A stretch of 64,000 nt of DNA from an uncultured Burkholderiales bacterium (lineage in GTDB: Bacteria > Pseudomonadota > Gammaproteobacteria > Burkholderiales > Burkholderiaceae). The notes beneath the pieces are model-generated. The model was not told the DNA's origin, searched no databases, and saw only the letters and a list, made by a program, of their open reading frames with translations. Positions within the stretch are counted from its first letter, which is position 1, and every line of letters starts with the position of its first letter. Positions 8,945 to 17,520 of this stretch are shown in pieces. The DNA lies in assembly GCA_946480465.1 (NCBI GenBank), contig CAMLJY010000017.1, positions 35,468 through 99,467 on the forward strand, given 5' to 3'. The position numbers and the translations under genes were made by a program.

Positions 8945-10731
8945 CGCCGCCGCGGCTGCAGCGCCCCGACCTGGCGGCGGCCGCGGTGCTGGTGCTGCTG
9001 GTGGTGCTGCGCTGGCACGGCCTGCCCGGCGTCTACTGGCGCGCCGACGATCCGGCACTGCTGCTGCATGCGCTGCAGTCGCCCGGGCTCGCGGCGTTCG
9101 TCGATCCGGCGGACTGGCGCCGGCTGTCGCCGAGCAACCTGACGCCGTGGATCACGCTGTCGTTCAAGCTCGACCTGGCGCTGGCGGGGCTGCGGCCGGC
9201 GGCGTTCTACCTGCACCAGCTGGTGTCGGCCGCGCTGCTCGGGCTGGCCGCCTATGCGCTGGCCCGGCGGGCGCTGCCGCCGGCCTGGGCGTTGGTCCTG
9301 GCGCTGCTGGGCCTGGCCGGCGCGCCGAGCGCGGCGGTGATCGAGTTGCTGATGACCCGGCATTACCTGGAGGGCCTGCTGTTCGCGCTGCTGTCGCTGC
9401 TGGCCTTCGTGCACGCACGGCAGGCGGGCCGTCTCGGGTGGGCCTGGGCCGGCGCGGCGCTGTACGCGCTGGCGTGCACCGCGAAGGAGCTGTACGTGCC
9501 GCTGGTGCTGGTGCTGGCCGCCCTGCCGGCCGCGCGCGATCCGGCGGCGCCAGGCCCGCAGCCGGGCCAACTTGCAGCGTGGCGCCCGAAGCCGGGCGAC
9601 CCCGCAGCGCCGCGCCCGAATCCGGGCGAAGCTGCGGCGCCGCGCCGGGGGCCGGCGCGTGCGGCGCTGCTGCTGCCCTATCTGCTGGTGGCGCTGGCCT
9701 ACGTGGCCTGGCGGCGCGTGATGCTGGGCGATGCGGTGGGCGGCTACGGTTCGGCCCAGTCGCTGCTGTCGGGCCGCTCGGTCGCGGCCATGGCGCAGGC
9801 GGCGGCGCGCTTTCCCGCCGACCTGCTCGGCCCGGCCTGGGGCGTCGTGCTGGCGCTGGGGCTGGCCGCGGCCGTGCTGGCGCTGCGCGGGCGCCGGGCC
9901 TGGCTCGGGTTCAGTGCGCTGGCGGCCGCCTGCGTGCTGCTGCCGCTGTGGCCGCTGGCCGCCGGTCCCGGCTTCAACGGGCCGGACCGCTACCTGCTGC
10001 TGCTGTGGTGGGCCATCGCCGCAGGCCTGGTTGCGGCGCTGCGGGGCGCCAGCGCGCGGCTGCCGCTCCCGGCCCCGGTGCGCGACGGGCTGGGCCTGGG
10101 CCTGGCCGCGGCCTTGGTGCTGGCTGCCGCCGTGCAGGCCGATGCCGCCGGGCGGCCGCGCGAGCAGGCGATGCGCGCCTTCGATGCCGCCGGGCGCTTC
10201 ATCGCCACCCACGACGAGCGCAGCGCCTTCGTCGCGCCGGACGCTGTCCTGGCGAGTTATTGGTACGTCACCAGCCTGTGCGAGCTTCGGCAGCGCGATG
10301 GCGCCGGCTGCCCGCAGGCGCTGATCCCCGGCTGGCCGCTGGACGAGCGGGTGCGGCGCCTGGCGGTCTACGACCCCGCCGCCGGCGCGATGGCGGACGC
10401 TTCCGCCCGCCTCGCCGAAGAGCGCCGGCTCGCCCTGGCGATCGACCGCACGCGGCCCTTGTCCGCCGAGGTCTCGCTGGAAGGTGGCTTCGCGCGCTGG
10501 CAGTTCGGGCCGCCGCGCGACGGCCAGTTCTTCGTCGTGTCGCCGGCGCTGGGCCGCTACCCGCTGCCGCCGCGGGGCGAGCTGCGCGTCACGCTCACCG
10601 AGTTGCCGTTCCAGGTGCAGTTCGACGCCCGCGAAGGCTGGCGCACTGCTTCGCCGGTGCTGGTGGTGCGGCCGGGTCAGCCGGTGACCTGGGCGCGCGC
10701 GGCGGATGCAGCATCCGGACCGGGGCGCTGA
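8941..10731 (+). CDS. Polytopic membrane protein of the Gtr-like cassette (possible GT-C transferase)
   Basis: A 596-aa protein with about ten hydrophobic helices over the first 400 residues and a soluble C-terminal domain of roughly 190 residues. It occupies the place of the serotype-specific GtrC transferase that takes a sugar from the lipid carrier to its acceptor. I see no sequence motif proving this, so the role is inferred from position. The first loop after ALACTAKELYVPLVL, about residues 202-240, carries a 10-residue repeat (AAPRPNPGEA type) coded by a 30-nt tandem DNA repeat, which looks like a late insertion. It starts in ATGA overlap with the GtrA-like gene and its last 55 nt overlap the convergent regulator. 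Confidence 0.65.
   Translation: MTPPRLQRPDLAAAAVLVLLVVLRWHGLPGVYWRADDPALLLHALQSPGLAAFVDPADWRRLSPSNLTPWITLSFKLDLALAGLRPAAFYLHQLVSAALLGLAAYALARRALPPAWALVLALLGLAGAPSAAVIELLMTRHYLEGLLFALLSLLAFVHARQAGRLGWAWAGAALYALACTAKELYVPLVLVLAALPAARDPAAPGPQPGQLAAWRPKPGDPAAPRPNPGEAAAPRRGPARAALLLPYLLVALAYVAWRRVMLGDAVGGYGSAQSLLSGRSVAAMAQAAARFPADLLGPAWGVVLALGLAAAVLALRGRRAWLGFSALAAACVLLPLWPLAAGPGFNGPDRYLLLLWWAIAAGLVAALRGASARLPLPAPVRDGLGLGLAAALVLAAAVQADAAGRPREQAMRAFDAAGRFIATHDERSAFVAPDAVLASYWYVTSLCELRQRDGAGCPQALIPGWPLDERVRRLAVYDPAAGAMADASARLAEERRLALAIDRTRPLSAEVSLEGGFARWQFGPPRDGQFFVVSPALGRYPLPPRGELRVTLTELPFQVQFDAREGWRTASPVLVVRPGQPVTWARAADAASGPGR
9544..9659. repeat. 30-nt in-frame tandem repeat, ~3.9 copies
   Basis: Units at 9544-9573, 9574-9603, 9604-9633 and a partial one to 9659. 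Each unit begins GC(A/G)GCG and contains a GCCCG-N3-CGGGC palindrome. Being a multiple of three, it adds ten residues per copy, of pattern AA-x-R-P-x-P-G, to the membrane protein. The period and palindromic core resemble, in general design only, the intergenic array at 58.6 kb. Confidence 0.85.
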
Positions 10732-11765
10732 CCCTGCAGTGCCAGCCGCGCCCGCCGGTGCGCCGCGGGACTGTGGCCCGTGATGCGCTTGAAGGCCTTC
10801 GCGAAGGCCGCGCGGTCCTCGTAGCCGACGGCCCAGGCCACCGCTTCCACCGTCTGCTGCGGATTGGCCAGCTGCGCCTCGGCGGCGGCGATGCGCACGC
10901 GCTGCAGGTAGTCGATCGGCGTCAGCCCGGTGGCCTGTCGGAAGCGCCGCAGCAGGCTGCGCGGCGAGCAATGCACCTGCTCGGCCATCGCCGCCAGCGT
11001 CAGCGCCTGGGCATGGTGGGCCTCGATCCAGCGCTGCAGGCGGCCGATGGCGGCGTCGTCCTGCTCGGCCGGCGGCAAGGGCGGCAGGCGCGGCATGTGG
11101 CGGCGCTGCGGGCCGCGCGCCTCGTCCACCACCAGCACGTTGGCCACCTGGCGCGCCAGCGCGTCGCCGCCGGCCAGGCGCAGCAGGTGCAGGCACAGGT
11201 CGACGCCGGCATAGCCGCCGCCGGAGCAGGCCACCTCGCCGTCGTGCGTGACCATCTCGTCGATCGCCAGCCGGGCGTCGGGGTAGCGGCGGCGGAAGTC
11301 CTGTTCCAGTGACCAGTGCGTGGTCGCGCGCCGGCCGTCGAGCAGGCCGGCCTCGCCCAGCACGTAGGCGGCCGAGCAGATGCTGGCGAAGCGAGGCAGC
11401 ACCGCGGCAGCGGCGCGGCGCGGCCGGCGCGTGCGCAGCCAGGCGATCCACGGCGCCTGGCCCTGCAGCGCGGCGGCGGTGGGCGGGCCGATGGCCGGCC
11501 ACAGCACGCAGTCGGCACGCTCGGCGGCGTCCAGCGCGCCATCCACCGCCAGCCGGCCCAGCGGGGACTCGACCGGGCGGCCATCCGCGCTCAGGCGCAG
11601 CAGCTTCAGCAAGGGCCGGCCGGCCAGCGACTGGCCGAGGCGGAAGACGTCCAGCGACATCGCGGTGCTGGAAGGCACCGAGTCGGCCGACAGCGCGAGG
11701 GCGAGGGTGAGCACGGCGGGCAGGCGCGCCGGGGCGCGGGTGGATGGGTTGGCGGTATTGGACAC
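10677..11765 (-). CDS. GlxA/FtrA-type AraC-family transcriptional regulator
   Basis: A 362-aa regulator with an N-terminal DJ-1/PfpI-like amidotransferase fold and a C-terminal AraC double HTH. The N-terminal part shows LALSADSVPSSTAMSLDVFR and AGRPLLKLLRLSADG, the family's beginning; RFASICSAAYVLGEAGLLDG holds the pseudo-nucleophile region, and CSGGYAGVDLCLHLLR follows. The HTH covers QALTLAAMAEQVHCSPRSLL and AVGYEDRAAFAKAFKRITG. No ATG fits the conserved start, so I chose GTG at 11765. It is divergent from the SnoaL-like gene with an 81-bp gap, the usual layout for a regulator and its target. The 3' end overlaps the convergent membrane gene by 55 nt. Confidence 0.85.
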   Translation of the reverse strand: MSNTANPSTRAPARLPAVLTLALALSADSVPSSTAMSLDVFRLGQSLAGRPLLKLLRLSADGRPVESPLGRLAVDGALDAAERADCVLWPAIGPPTAAALQGQAPWIAWLRTRRPRRAAAAVLPRFASICSAAYVLGEAGLLDGRRATTHWSLEQDFRRRYPDARLAIDEMVTHDGEVACSGGGYAGVDLCLHLLRLAGGDALARQVANVLVVDEARGPQRRHMPRLPPLPPAEQDDAAIGRLQRWIEAHHAQALTLAAMAEQVHCSPRSLLRRFRQATGLTPIDYLQRVRIAAAEAQLANPQQTVEAVAWAVGYEDRAAFAKAFKRITGHSPAAHRRARLALQGQRPGPDAASAARAQVTG

Positions 11766-11846
11766 AGGATTGTCGATCCCGCCAACCCCGCGGCGGCACT
11801 CCCGGGCGAACAATGCGGCCTCGTCCCCCACCTGGAGCCACCCGCC

Positions 11847-12362
11847 ATGTCCCACGACGCCGCGCTGCTCGAACGCTATTACCGCGCGTTCGCCACCCTC
11901 GATGCCGAGGCCATGGCCGCCTGCTACCACCCGCAGGTACGCTTCGGCGACCCGGCCTTCCCCGCGCTGTCCGGCAGCGAGGCCGGCGACATGTGGCGCA
12001 TGATGTCCGCCCGCGCGGTGGGTTTCAGCCTCGAGATCACCGAGGCGCCCAGCGTCTCGCAAGGCCGCGGCCACGGCGCCTGCATCGCGCGCTACACCTT
12101 CAGCGCCACCGGACGGCGCGTCGCCAATCCCATCGCCTCGCGCTTCGAGTTCCGCGACGGCCTGATCGTCGCGCAGGCCGACCGCTTCCCGTTCTGGGCC
12201 TGGTCGCGCCAGGCGCTGGGCCTGCCGGGGCTGCTGCTGGGCTGGACGCCGCTACTGCAGCGCAAGGTGCAGCGCCAGGCCGGCCAGGGGCTGGCGGCAT
12301 TCCGCGCGGCGCGGGCGAGGAACTCCGGGGCGAAGTCGGTGGCCGCCGTGCGCGCCGCCTGA
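11847..12362 (+). CDS. SnoaL-like (NTF2-fold) protein
   Basis: A 171-aa protein of the nuclear transport factor 2 superfamily. It opens ALLERYYRAFATLDAEAMAA then CYHPQVRFGDPAF, the standard SnoaL beginning, and keeps FEFRDGLIVAQADRFPFWAW in the last strands. These proteins are small cone-shaped enzymes or ligand-binding proteins; function varies widely. The C-terminal 30 residues are basic and family-atypical. GGAG lies 11 nt before the ATG. The divergent GlxA-type regulator probably controls it. Confidence 0.82.
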   Translation: MSHDAALLERYYRAFATLDAEAMAACYHPQVRFGDPAFPALSGSEAGDMWRMMSARAVGFSLEITEAPSVSQGRGHGACIARYTFSATGRRVANPIASRFEFRDGLIVAQADRFPFWAWSRQALGLPGLLLGWTPLLQRKVQRQAGQGLAAFRAARARNSGAKSVAAVRAA

Positions 12363-12475
12363 CTGACCGCGAGGACCCGCGCCGCACCGCGCCCCAGCCG
12401 TGCCCAGGCGGCGCACCCCCGACGGACAGCCCGTGGCGCACCAACGGGTTCCCCTGCCGGCGCCATACTGGGCCG

Positions 12476-13042
12476 ATGGACCTCTCCGCCTACCTGCGCA
12501 TCCAGGCGCGCGCCAACCGCCTGGCCAACCACCGCCTGCATGCGGCCATGGCGCCGCTGGCGCGCGACGAACTGCACGCGCCGCGCACCAGCTTCTTCCC
12601 GAGCCTGATCGAGACGCTGAACCACATCCTGATGGTCGACGTGTACTACCTCGCCGCGCTGCACGGCGAGGCCGACATGGTGGCCCAGGCCGATGCGGTG
12701 CCGGCGCACGACACGCTGGCGCCGCTGGCCGCCGCGCAGGCCGCGGCGGATGCCCGGCTGATCGCCTTCTGCGACCGGCTCGATGCCGCCGCGCTGGAGG
12801 CCGAGGTGCGCATGCAGCGCCGCGACCACGTGCAGCGCGACCGCGCCGGCCACGTGCTGGCGCACCTGCTCAACCACCAGGTGCACCACCGCGGCCAGGT
12901 GCACGCGATGCTGGCCGGCACGCGCATCACGCCGCCGCAGCTCGATGAATTCATGATGCCCAGCGAAGGCCACCTGCGCACCGCCGACATGGCGGCGCTG
13001 GGCTGGCGCGAGAGCGAGGTCTACGGCCCGCTGGCGCCCTGA
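12476..13042 (+). CDS. dinB: DinB-family putative metal-dependent protein
   Basis: A 188-aa four-helix bundle protein of the DinB/YfiT family (not the polymerase of the same name). The metal-binding histidine triad fits H50 in ETLNHIL and H134 and H138 in HLLNHQVHHRGQVHAML, the strongest motif of the family. Members include damage-inducible proteins and thiol-dependent transferases. The gene follows the SnoaL-like one by 113 bp. Substrate unknown. Confidence 0.87.
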   Translation: MDLSAYLRIQARANRLANHRLHAAMAPLARDELHAPRTSFFPSLIETLNHILMVDVYYLAALHGEADMVAQADAVPAHDTLAPLAAAQAAADARLIAFCDRLDAAALEAEVRMQRRDHVQRDRAGHVLAHLLNHQVHHRGQVHAMLAGTRITPPQLDEFMMPSEGHLRTADMAALGWRESEVYGPLAP

Positions 13043-13175
13043 AGCGCGCCAGGCGTTCGCTTCGGCAGGGCGCCCCCAGCCTCGGCGTCGCCCCGGTGAC
13101 AAGCCGGGCGCGGGTGCGCGTCTAGCATCCGCAGCCCACCGCCGTCGTCTTGCACGGCACCGCAGGAGGCTTCCG

Positions 13176-14219
13176 ATGTCCAGCATGCTCACGTCCCTCG
13201 TCAACCACCAGGTGCGCCTGGCTTCGCGGCCGACCGGCATGGCCAGCGCGGAGAACTGGCAGTTCACCGAGGAAGCCGTGGCCGAGCCGGCCGAAGGCGG
13301 GCTGGTGGTGAAGACGCTCGCGCTGTCGCTGGACCCCGCGATGCGTGGCTGGCTGAACGACGCCAAGAGCTACATCCCGCCCGTGGGCATCGGCGAGGTC
13401 ATGCGCGCCGGCGGCATCGGGCGCGTGGTGGCCTCGCGCCATCCCGGCTTCGCGGTGGGCGACGTCGTCACCGGCAGCCCCGGCGTGCAGGAGTACTGGA
13501 CGGTCGCCCCCGACCAGGTGAAGCGCAGCGGCCTGGCGAAGATCGACCTGCGGCTGGGCAGCATCACGCAGTGGCTGAACGTGCTGGGCATGCCGGGCAT
13601 GACCGGCTATTTCGGCCTGATGGACGTCGGCCAGCCGCAGCCGGGGCAGACCGTGGTGGTCTCCGGCGCCGCCGGCGCGGTGGGCCAGACGGTGGGGCAG
13701 CTGGCGAAGATCAAGGGCTGCCGCGCGGTCGGCATCGCAGGCGGCCCGGCCAAGTGCGAATGGGTGGTGAAGGAGCTGGGCTTCGACGCCTGCATCGACT
13801 ACAAGGCCGGCCCGGTGAAGGATGCGCTGAAGGAACACTGCCCGCAGGGCATCGACGTCTACTTCGACAACGTCGGCGGCGAGATCCTCGACGCCGCGCT
13901 GGCCCGGCTGGCGCGCCGCGCGCGCGTCGTCATCTGCGGCGCCATCAGCCAGTACAACAACCTGGGCGCGGTGCAGGGGCCGAAGAACTACATGTCGCTG
14001 CTGGTCAACCGCGCTCGCATGGAAGGCATGGTCGTCTTCGACTACGTCGACCGCTTCCCGCTCGCCATCGCCGAGATGGCCGGCTACCTGAAGGACGGCC
14101 GCATGAAGAGCAAGGAAGACGTGGCGCGCGGCGGCGTGGCCGCCTTCCCCGAGACGCTGAACAAGCTCTTCAGCGGCGAGAACTTCGGCAAGCTGGTGCT
14201 GCACGTCGCTGACGAGTGA
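13176..14219 (+). CDS. NADP-dependent medium-chain reductase, CurA/leukotriene B4 dehydrogenase type
   Basis: A 347-aa MDR-superfamily oxidoreductase without zinc, reducing alpha,beta-unsaturated carbonyls with NADPH. The nucleotide loop is VVSGAAGAVGQTVGQLAKIK, and YFDNVGGEILDAAL with CGAISQYN are hallmarks of the PTGR/CurA branch. AGGAGG stands 6 nt before the ATG at 13176; a second ATG three codons on is possible. Known members detoxify reactive aldehydes and enones or reduce curcumin. Confidence 0.9.
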   Translation: MSSMLTSLVNHQVRLASRPTGMASAENWQFTEEAVAEPAEGGLVVKTLALSLDPAMRGWLNDAKSYIPPVGIGEVMRAGGIGRVVASRHPGFAVGDVVTGSPGVQEYWTVAPDQVKRSGLAKIDLRLGSITQWLNVLGMPGMTGYFGLMDVGQPQPGQTVVVSGAAGAVGQTVGQLAKIKGCRAVGIAGGPAKCEWVVKELGFDACIDYKAGPVKDALKEHCPQGIDVYFDNVGGEILDAALARLARRARVVICGAISQYNNLGAVQGPKNYMSLLVNRARMEGMVVFDYVDRFPLAIAEMAGYLKDGRMKSKEDVARGGVAAFPETLNKLFSGENFGKLVLHVADE

Positions 14220-14326
14220 CGGGTGCTGCGCGTGGCCGGCGAGCGGCGCGCGAATGACGTCTGAATGACGCGTGAGTGGCCGACCGTGCGCTGCTGATCG
14301 CGGCGCACGCACCGCGCCCGCGGGCT

Positions 14327-16504
14327 TCAGCCTGCGGCCGGCGCCCGCCGCGCGGCCAGCACTGCCTGCTCGAAGGCCGTGAGGTCGAAGGGCTTCTGCA
14401 GGAAGGCGTCGAAGCCGGCTTCCTCGGCGCGGCGGCGCGTAGCGGCATCACCGTAGCCGGTCAGCGCCACCAGCACGGTGTCGCGCAGGGCGGGTTCGGC
14501 GCGCAGGCGGCGTGCCACCTGCAGGCCATCGGTGCCGGGCAGGCCCAGGTCGACCACCGCCACCTGCGGCCGCTGCCGCGCCGCGGCGGCGATGCCTTGC
14601 TCGCCGTCGGCCGCGCTGCTCACCTCGTGGCCGGCGGCGCGCAGCAGGGTGGCCACCATCTCGCGGTTGTCGTGGTTGTCCTCGACCAGCAGGATGCGCA
14701 GCGGCGCCGCGCCGCCTTGGCCCTGCGCGGCCGGCGCCGCCGCGGTGTCGGCGCCCTCGACCAGCAGCGGCAGCCGCACGACGAAACGGGCGCCGCGGCC
14801 CGGCCCGTCGCTGAAGGCCTGCACCCAGCCGCCGTGCTGCTCGACCAGGCCGCGCACCACCGTCAGGCCCAGGCCCAGGCCGCCCTGCGAGCGGTCCATC
14901 GTGCGTTCGGCCTGCGAGAAGGGCTCGAAGATGTGCGGCAGCAGCTCGGGCCCGATGCCGCCGCCGTGGTCGGCGACGGCCAGCACCGCCTCGTCACCTT
15001 CACGCGCCACGGTCACCACCACCTCGCCGCCGCCGGCGCCGTACTTGGCGGCGTTGTCCAGCAGGTTGGACGCCACCTGCTCGAGCCGGGTCTCGTCGCC
15101 CAGCACCGGCGCCGCGGACAGTTCGGTGATGACCTTCAAATGACGCGTCCGCCCGGTGTCGGCGAAGGTCTGCACGACGCGGCGCACCGCTTCGGCCAGG
15201 TCCAGCGGCCGGCGGTCCAGCGTGATCTTGCCGGTGGCCAGGCGGGCCGCGTCCAGCATCTCGTTGATCAGCGCCGTCATGTGGCCGGTCTGGCGCGACA
15301 GCACCTCGCGCGCGCGGCGTTCCACCTCGGGCGTGGCGCGCTCCAGCTCGAGCAGCGCGATGGCCGAGCGCATCGCACTCAGCGGGTTGCGCAGCTCGTG
15401 CGCGAGCATGGCCAGGAATTCGTCCTTCGCGCGGCTGGCGCGCTCGGCCTCGGCGCGGGCGCGTGATTCGTTGCGCAGCGTCTCGCGCATCAGGCGCCGC
15501 ACTTCCTCGGCCTCTTCCACCGCCAGCGGTTCCGAATGCGGCAGCGTCATGCCGGAGGCGGCGACGCTGGCATCCTCGGACAGCCGGCCCAGCGCGTGGC
15601 TGAGGCGCCGGCCCAGCACCACCGCGAGCAGGCCGGCGGTGGTGGCGGCCAGCACGATGCCCAGCACCGTCAGCGAGACCGGCACCGCCTGGGCCTGCTC
15701 GATCTCCTCGGCCGGAACGCCGGTGCCCAGCACCCAGCCCGAGGTCTTGAGCCGGCTGAAGGCGCTGTAGAAGCGCTGGCCTTCCAGGCCCTTGTTGGTG
15801 AAGCTGCCCTCGTCGCGCCCGGTCGTGCGCTGCCAGTAGCTGGGCTGCGACAGCTTGCCCACCCACTGCTCGTTGTTGAGCGTGCGGGCGATGATGGTGC
15901 CGCCGCGGTCGTTCAACGTCAGCGTGGCGCCGGGCGAGATGGGGTGGCTGCGCAGGAAGCCGAGCCAGGCGCGCTGCTCGATCGTCACGCAGGCGATGCC
16001 GCGCAGCGCCCCGTCGCGCAGCAGCGGCACCGCGATGGTGGTGGCCCAGCCGCGCGCCCCGGCGGGCGGCTGCAGGTTGCCCACCAGCGGTCCGCCGCCG
16101 TGGCGCAGCTCGGCGATGGTGGTGGCGTCCAGCGGCGGCGGGCTGCCGGCCGGTGCCGGCGGCTGCTGCGCCAGCGGCGTGCCCTCGGGGCCGAGCAGCA
16201 CCACCGAGGACCACATCGGGTTGGTGCCGAGCACCCGCCCCAGCCGCGCCTGCAGGTCGATGGCCTCGTCGAGCAGGATCGCCCCGTCGACCGTCGGCAC
16301 GTCCGCCAGGGTCTGCAGCACGCGGATGGTGCCGGCGATCTCGGTGTCCAGCGCCAGGCGCAGCGCGCTGACGCGTTCGAGCACGCGCTGCAGCTCGAAG
16401 TCCCGCTGCAGCTGGATCAGCGCGGCCAGCGACACCAGGGCCAGCACGGCAATCGGCGCCACGACGGCGCCCATCATCAGGGCAAGCTGGCCACGGATGC
16501 GCAT
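14327..16504 (-). CDS. Hybrid sensor histidine kinase with C-terminal receiver
   Basis: A 725-aa inner-membrane sensor. Residues 1-30 form the first helix, a ~240-residue periplasmic Cache-like sensor follows, and a second helix lies near residues 270-300. The HisKA domain has MLAHELRNPLSAM with phospho-acceptor H369. HATPase motifs are NLLDNAAKYG, DHGGGIGPELL and GGLGLGLTVV. The C-terminal receiver begins RILLVEDNHDNREM and has acceptor D652 in VVDLGLPGTDG and the KPF lysine. No partner regulator or output gene is adjacent. The gene's end faces the reductase gene. Confidence 0.93.
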   Translation of the reverse strand: MRIRGQLALMMGAVVAPIAVLALVSLAALIQLQRDFELQRVLERVSALRLALDTEIAGTIRVLQTLADVPTVDGAILLDEAIDLQARLGRVLGTNPMWSSVVLLGPEGTPLAQQPPAPAGSPPPLDATTIAELRHGGGPLVGNLQPPAGARGWATTIAVPLLRDGALRGIACVTIEQRAWLGFLRSHPISPGATLTLNDRGGTIIARTLNNEQWVGKLSQPSYWQRTTGRDEGSFTNKGLEGQRFYSAFSRLKTSGWVLGTGVPAEEIEQAQAVPVSLTVLGIVLAATTAGLLAVVLGRRLSHALGRLSEDASVAASGMTLPHSEPLAVEEAEEVRRLMRETLRNESRARAEAERASRAKDEFLAMLAHELRNPLSAMRSAIALLELERATPEVERRAREVLSRQTGHMTALINEMLDAARLATGKITLDRRPLDLAEAVRRVVQTFADTGRTRHLKVITELSAAPVLGDETRLEQVASNLLDNAAKYGAGGGEVVVTVAREGDEAVLAVADHGGGIGPELLPHIFEPFSQAERTMDRSQGGLGLGLTVVRGLVEQHGGWVQAFSDGPGRGARFVVRLPLLVEGADTAAAPAAQGQGGAAPLRILLVEDNHDNREMVATLLRAAGHEVSSAADGEQGIAAAARQRPQVAVVDLGLPGTDGLQVARRLRAEPALRDTVLVALTGYGDAATRRRAEEAGFDAFLQKPFDLTAFEQAVLAARRAPAAG

Positions 16505-16583
16505 CAGTGAAGGGAGGGAGCGGCCGGTGGCCGGACCGGCCGACTGTAGCGGCGAGCGGCGGCGCCGGTGCGGGCGGCGCCGA

Positions 16584-16950
16584 TCAGCCCGGTGCGGCGA
16601 GGGCCGCGGCCATCAGCGCCTGGGCAGGGCCCGGCGCGCTGCGCTCGTGCACGGGTTCGGGGAAGTCGGCCAGGCGCGGCAGGTCGCGCTTCAGGTTCGG
16701 CGGCAGCGGCAAGCGCACCGGCTGCGCGGCGTGGCCGGCGATCAGGCTGCGGAGCGGACGCTCGCTTTCAGTGATGGCGGGTCACTGATGCCGTCATGCC
16801 GGCGCGGTCATCGGCCCGCGGGCGTCGGCATGCCGGTTCTCGTTGCCGTGCGAGCGGCACCACTGCCCGGCGTCGTCATGCCACTCGCCGGCGAAGCGCA
16901 CGGCGAGCCCGGTCGGTGCCGGGCTGCCACGCTCTTCGATCAGGCGGCAG
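16584..16950 (-). pseudogene. Decayed DUF1348 (SnoaL/NTF2-like) gene remnant
   Basis: No intact gene lies between the hybrid kinase and cynS, but the minus strand is clearly gene-derived. Directly after the cynS stop a frame reads LIEERGSPAPTGLAVRFAGE then WHDDAGQWCRSHGNENR, matching the DUF1348 core pattern (RFAYEWHDxxGxWxRSYGNENW). It then meets stops near 16798-16788 where the family has an ASIND-type stretch, and homology resumes as ITESERPL after small indels. The following frame, containing PVRLPLPPNLKRDLPRLADF, ends at a stop at 16584; I could not place that part. The 5' half of the gene is absent, so this is a truncated, frameshifted copy. Confidence 0.65.
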
Positions 16951-17394
16951 TCAGTAGTTCTTGTAGGGCAGGAACTTGCCGGACATCGTGATGCTCACCC
17001 GGTCGCCCTTGGGGTCGGGCTCACGCTGCAGGTCCATCTTGAAATCGATCGCGCTCATGATGCCGTCGCCGAATTCCTCGTGGATCAGCTCCTTGAAGGT
17101 CGTGCCGTAGACGCTGACGAGTTCGTAGAAGCGGTAGATCAGCGGATCGGTGGGCACGCTGGTGGGCAGCGAGCCCTTGTATGGCACCACCATCAGCCAT
17201 TTCTTCTCCTCGGCCGTCAGGCCGAAGATCTCGGCGACCGTGGCGGCCTGCTGTTCGTCCAGTGCCATCTGGCCCAGGCAGGCGGCGGTCACCCACTCCT
17301 TGCTCAGTCCCACTTTCGCGGCCACGTCGGCCCACTTCAGGCCGCGGGCGATGCGGGTGGCGATGATCTTTTCGGTGACGGCGAGTCGGCTCAT
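16951..17394 (-). CDS. cynS: Cyanate hydratase (cyanase)
   Basis: A 147-aa cyanase, which converts cyanate and bicarbonate to ammonia and CO2 through carbamate. The N-terminal helical domain has LKWADVAAKVGLSKEWVTAA. The decamer active-site triad is present: R88 and E91 in LIYRFYELVSVYG and S114 in FGDGIMSAIDF, matching E. coli R96, E99 and S122 with a constant offset. Length is slightly below the E. coli enzyme. It lies 122 bp after a NarL-type regulator on the same strand; no cynR or cynT (carbonic anhydrase) is adjacent. Cyanate comes from urea or carbamoyl phosphate decay. Confidence 0.96.
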   Translation of the reverse strand: MSRLAVTEKIIATRIARGLKWADVAAKVGLSKEWVTAACLGQMALDEQQAATVAEIFGLTAEEKKWLMVVPYKGSLPTSVPTDPLIYRFYELVSVYGTTFKELIHEEFGDGIMSAIDFKMDLQREPDPKGDRVSITMSGKFLPYKNY

Positions 17395-17505
17395 GCGGTG
17401 CTCCTGCGTTGCGGTGGGGCCATGCTAGGAAGGTGCGGCCGGGCGCGCCATCGTGTGCGGCCGGCATTTCTTGTCGTGCCAGCCCTACACGGGTGCGGCG
17501 GCATG

Positions 17506-17520
17506 CTGACGCTCCGTCAG
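17506..17520. promoter_or_regulatory. Inverted repeat at the regulator stop codon, upstream of cynS
   Basis: CTGACG-CTC-CGTCAG, a perfect 6-bp-arm repeat that includes the stop codon of the NarL-type regulator. It lies about 112 nt before the cynS start. It could be a short hairpin or a regulator site; there is no T-run. Confidence 0.3.

Noticed and set aside
8821..11841. Long minus-strand open frames opposite the Gtr-like cassette
   Set aside because: Very high GC makes stop codons rare; the translations are Arg/Ala/Gln-rich with no domain, and the + strand genes have clear family motifs and overlapping start/stop codons.
16505..16583. Small gene between the hybrid kinase and the DUF1348 remnant
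   Set aside because: No start codon with a ribosome site and no protein-like frame in these 79 bases.
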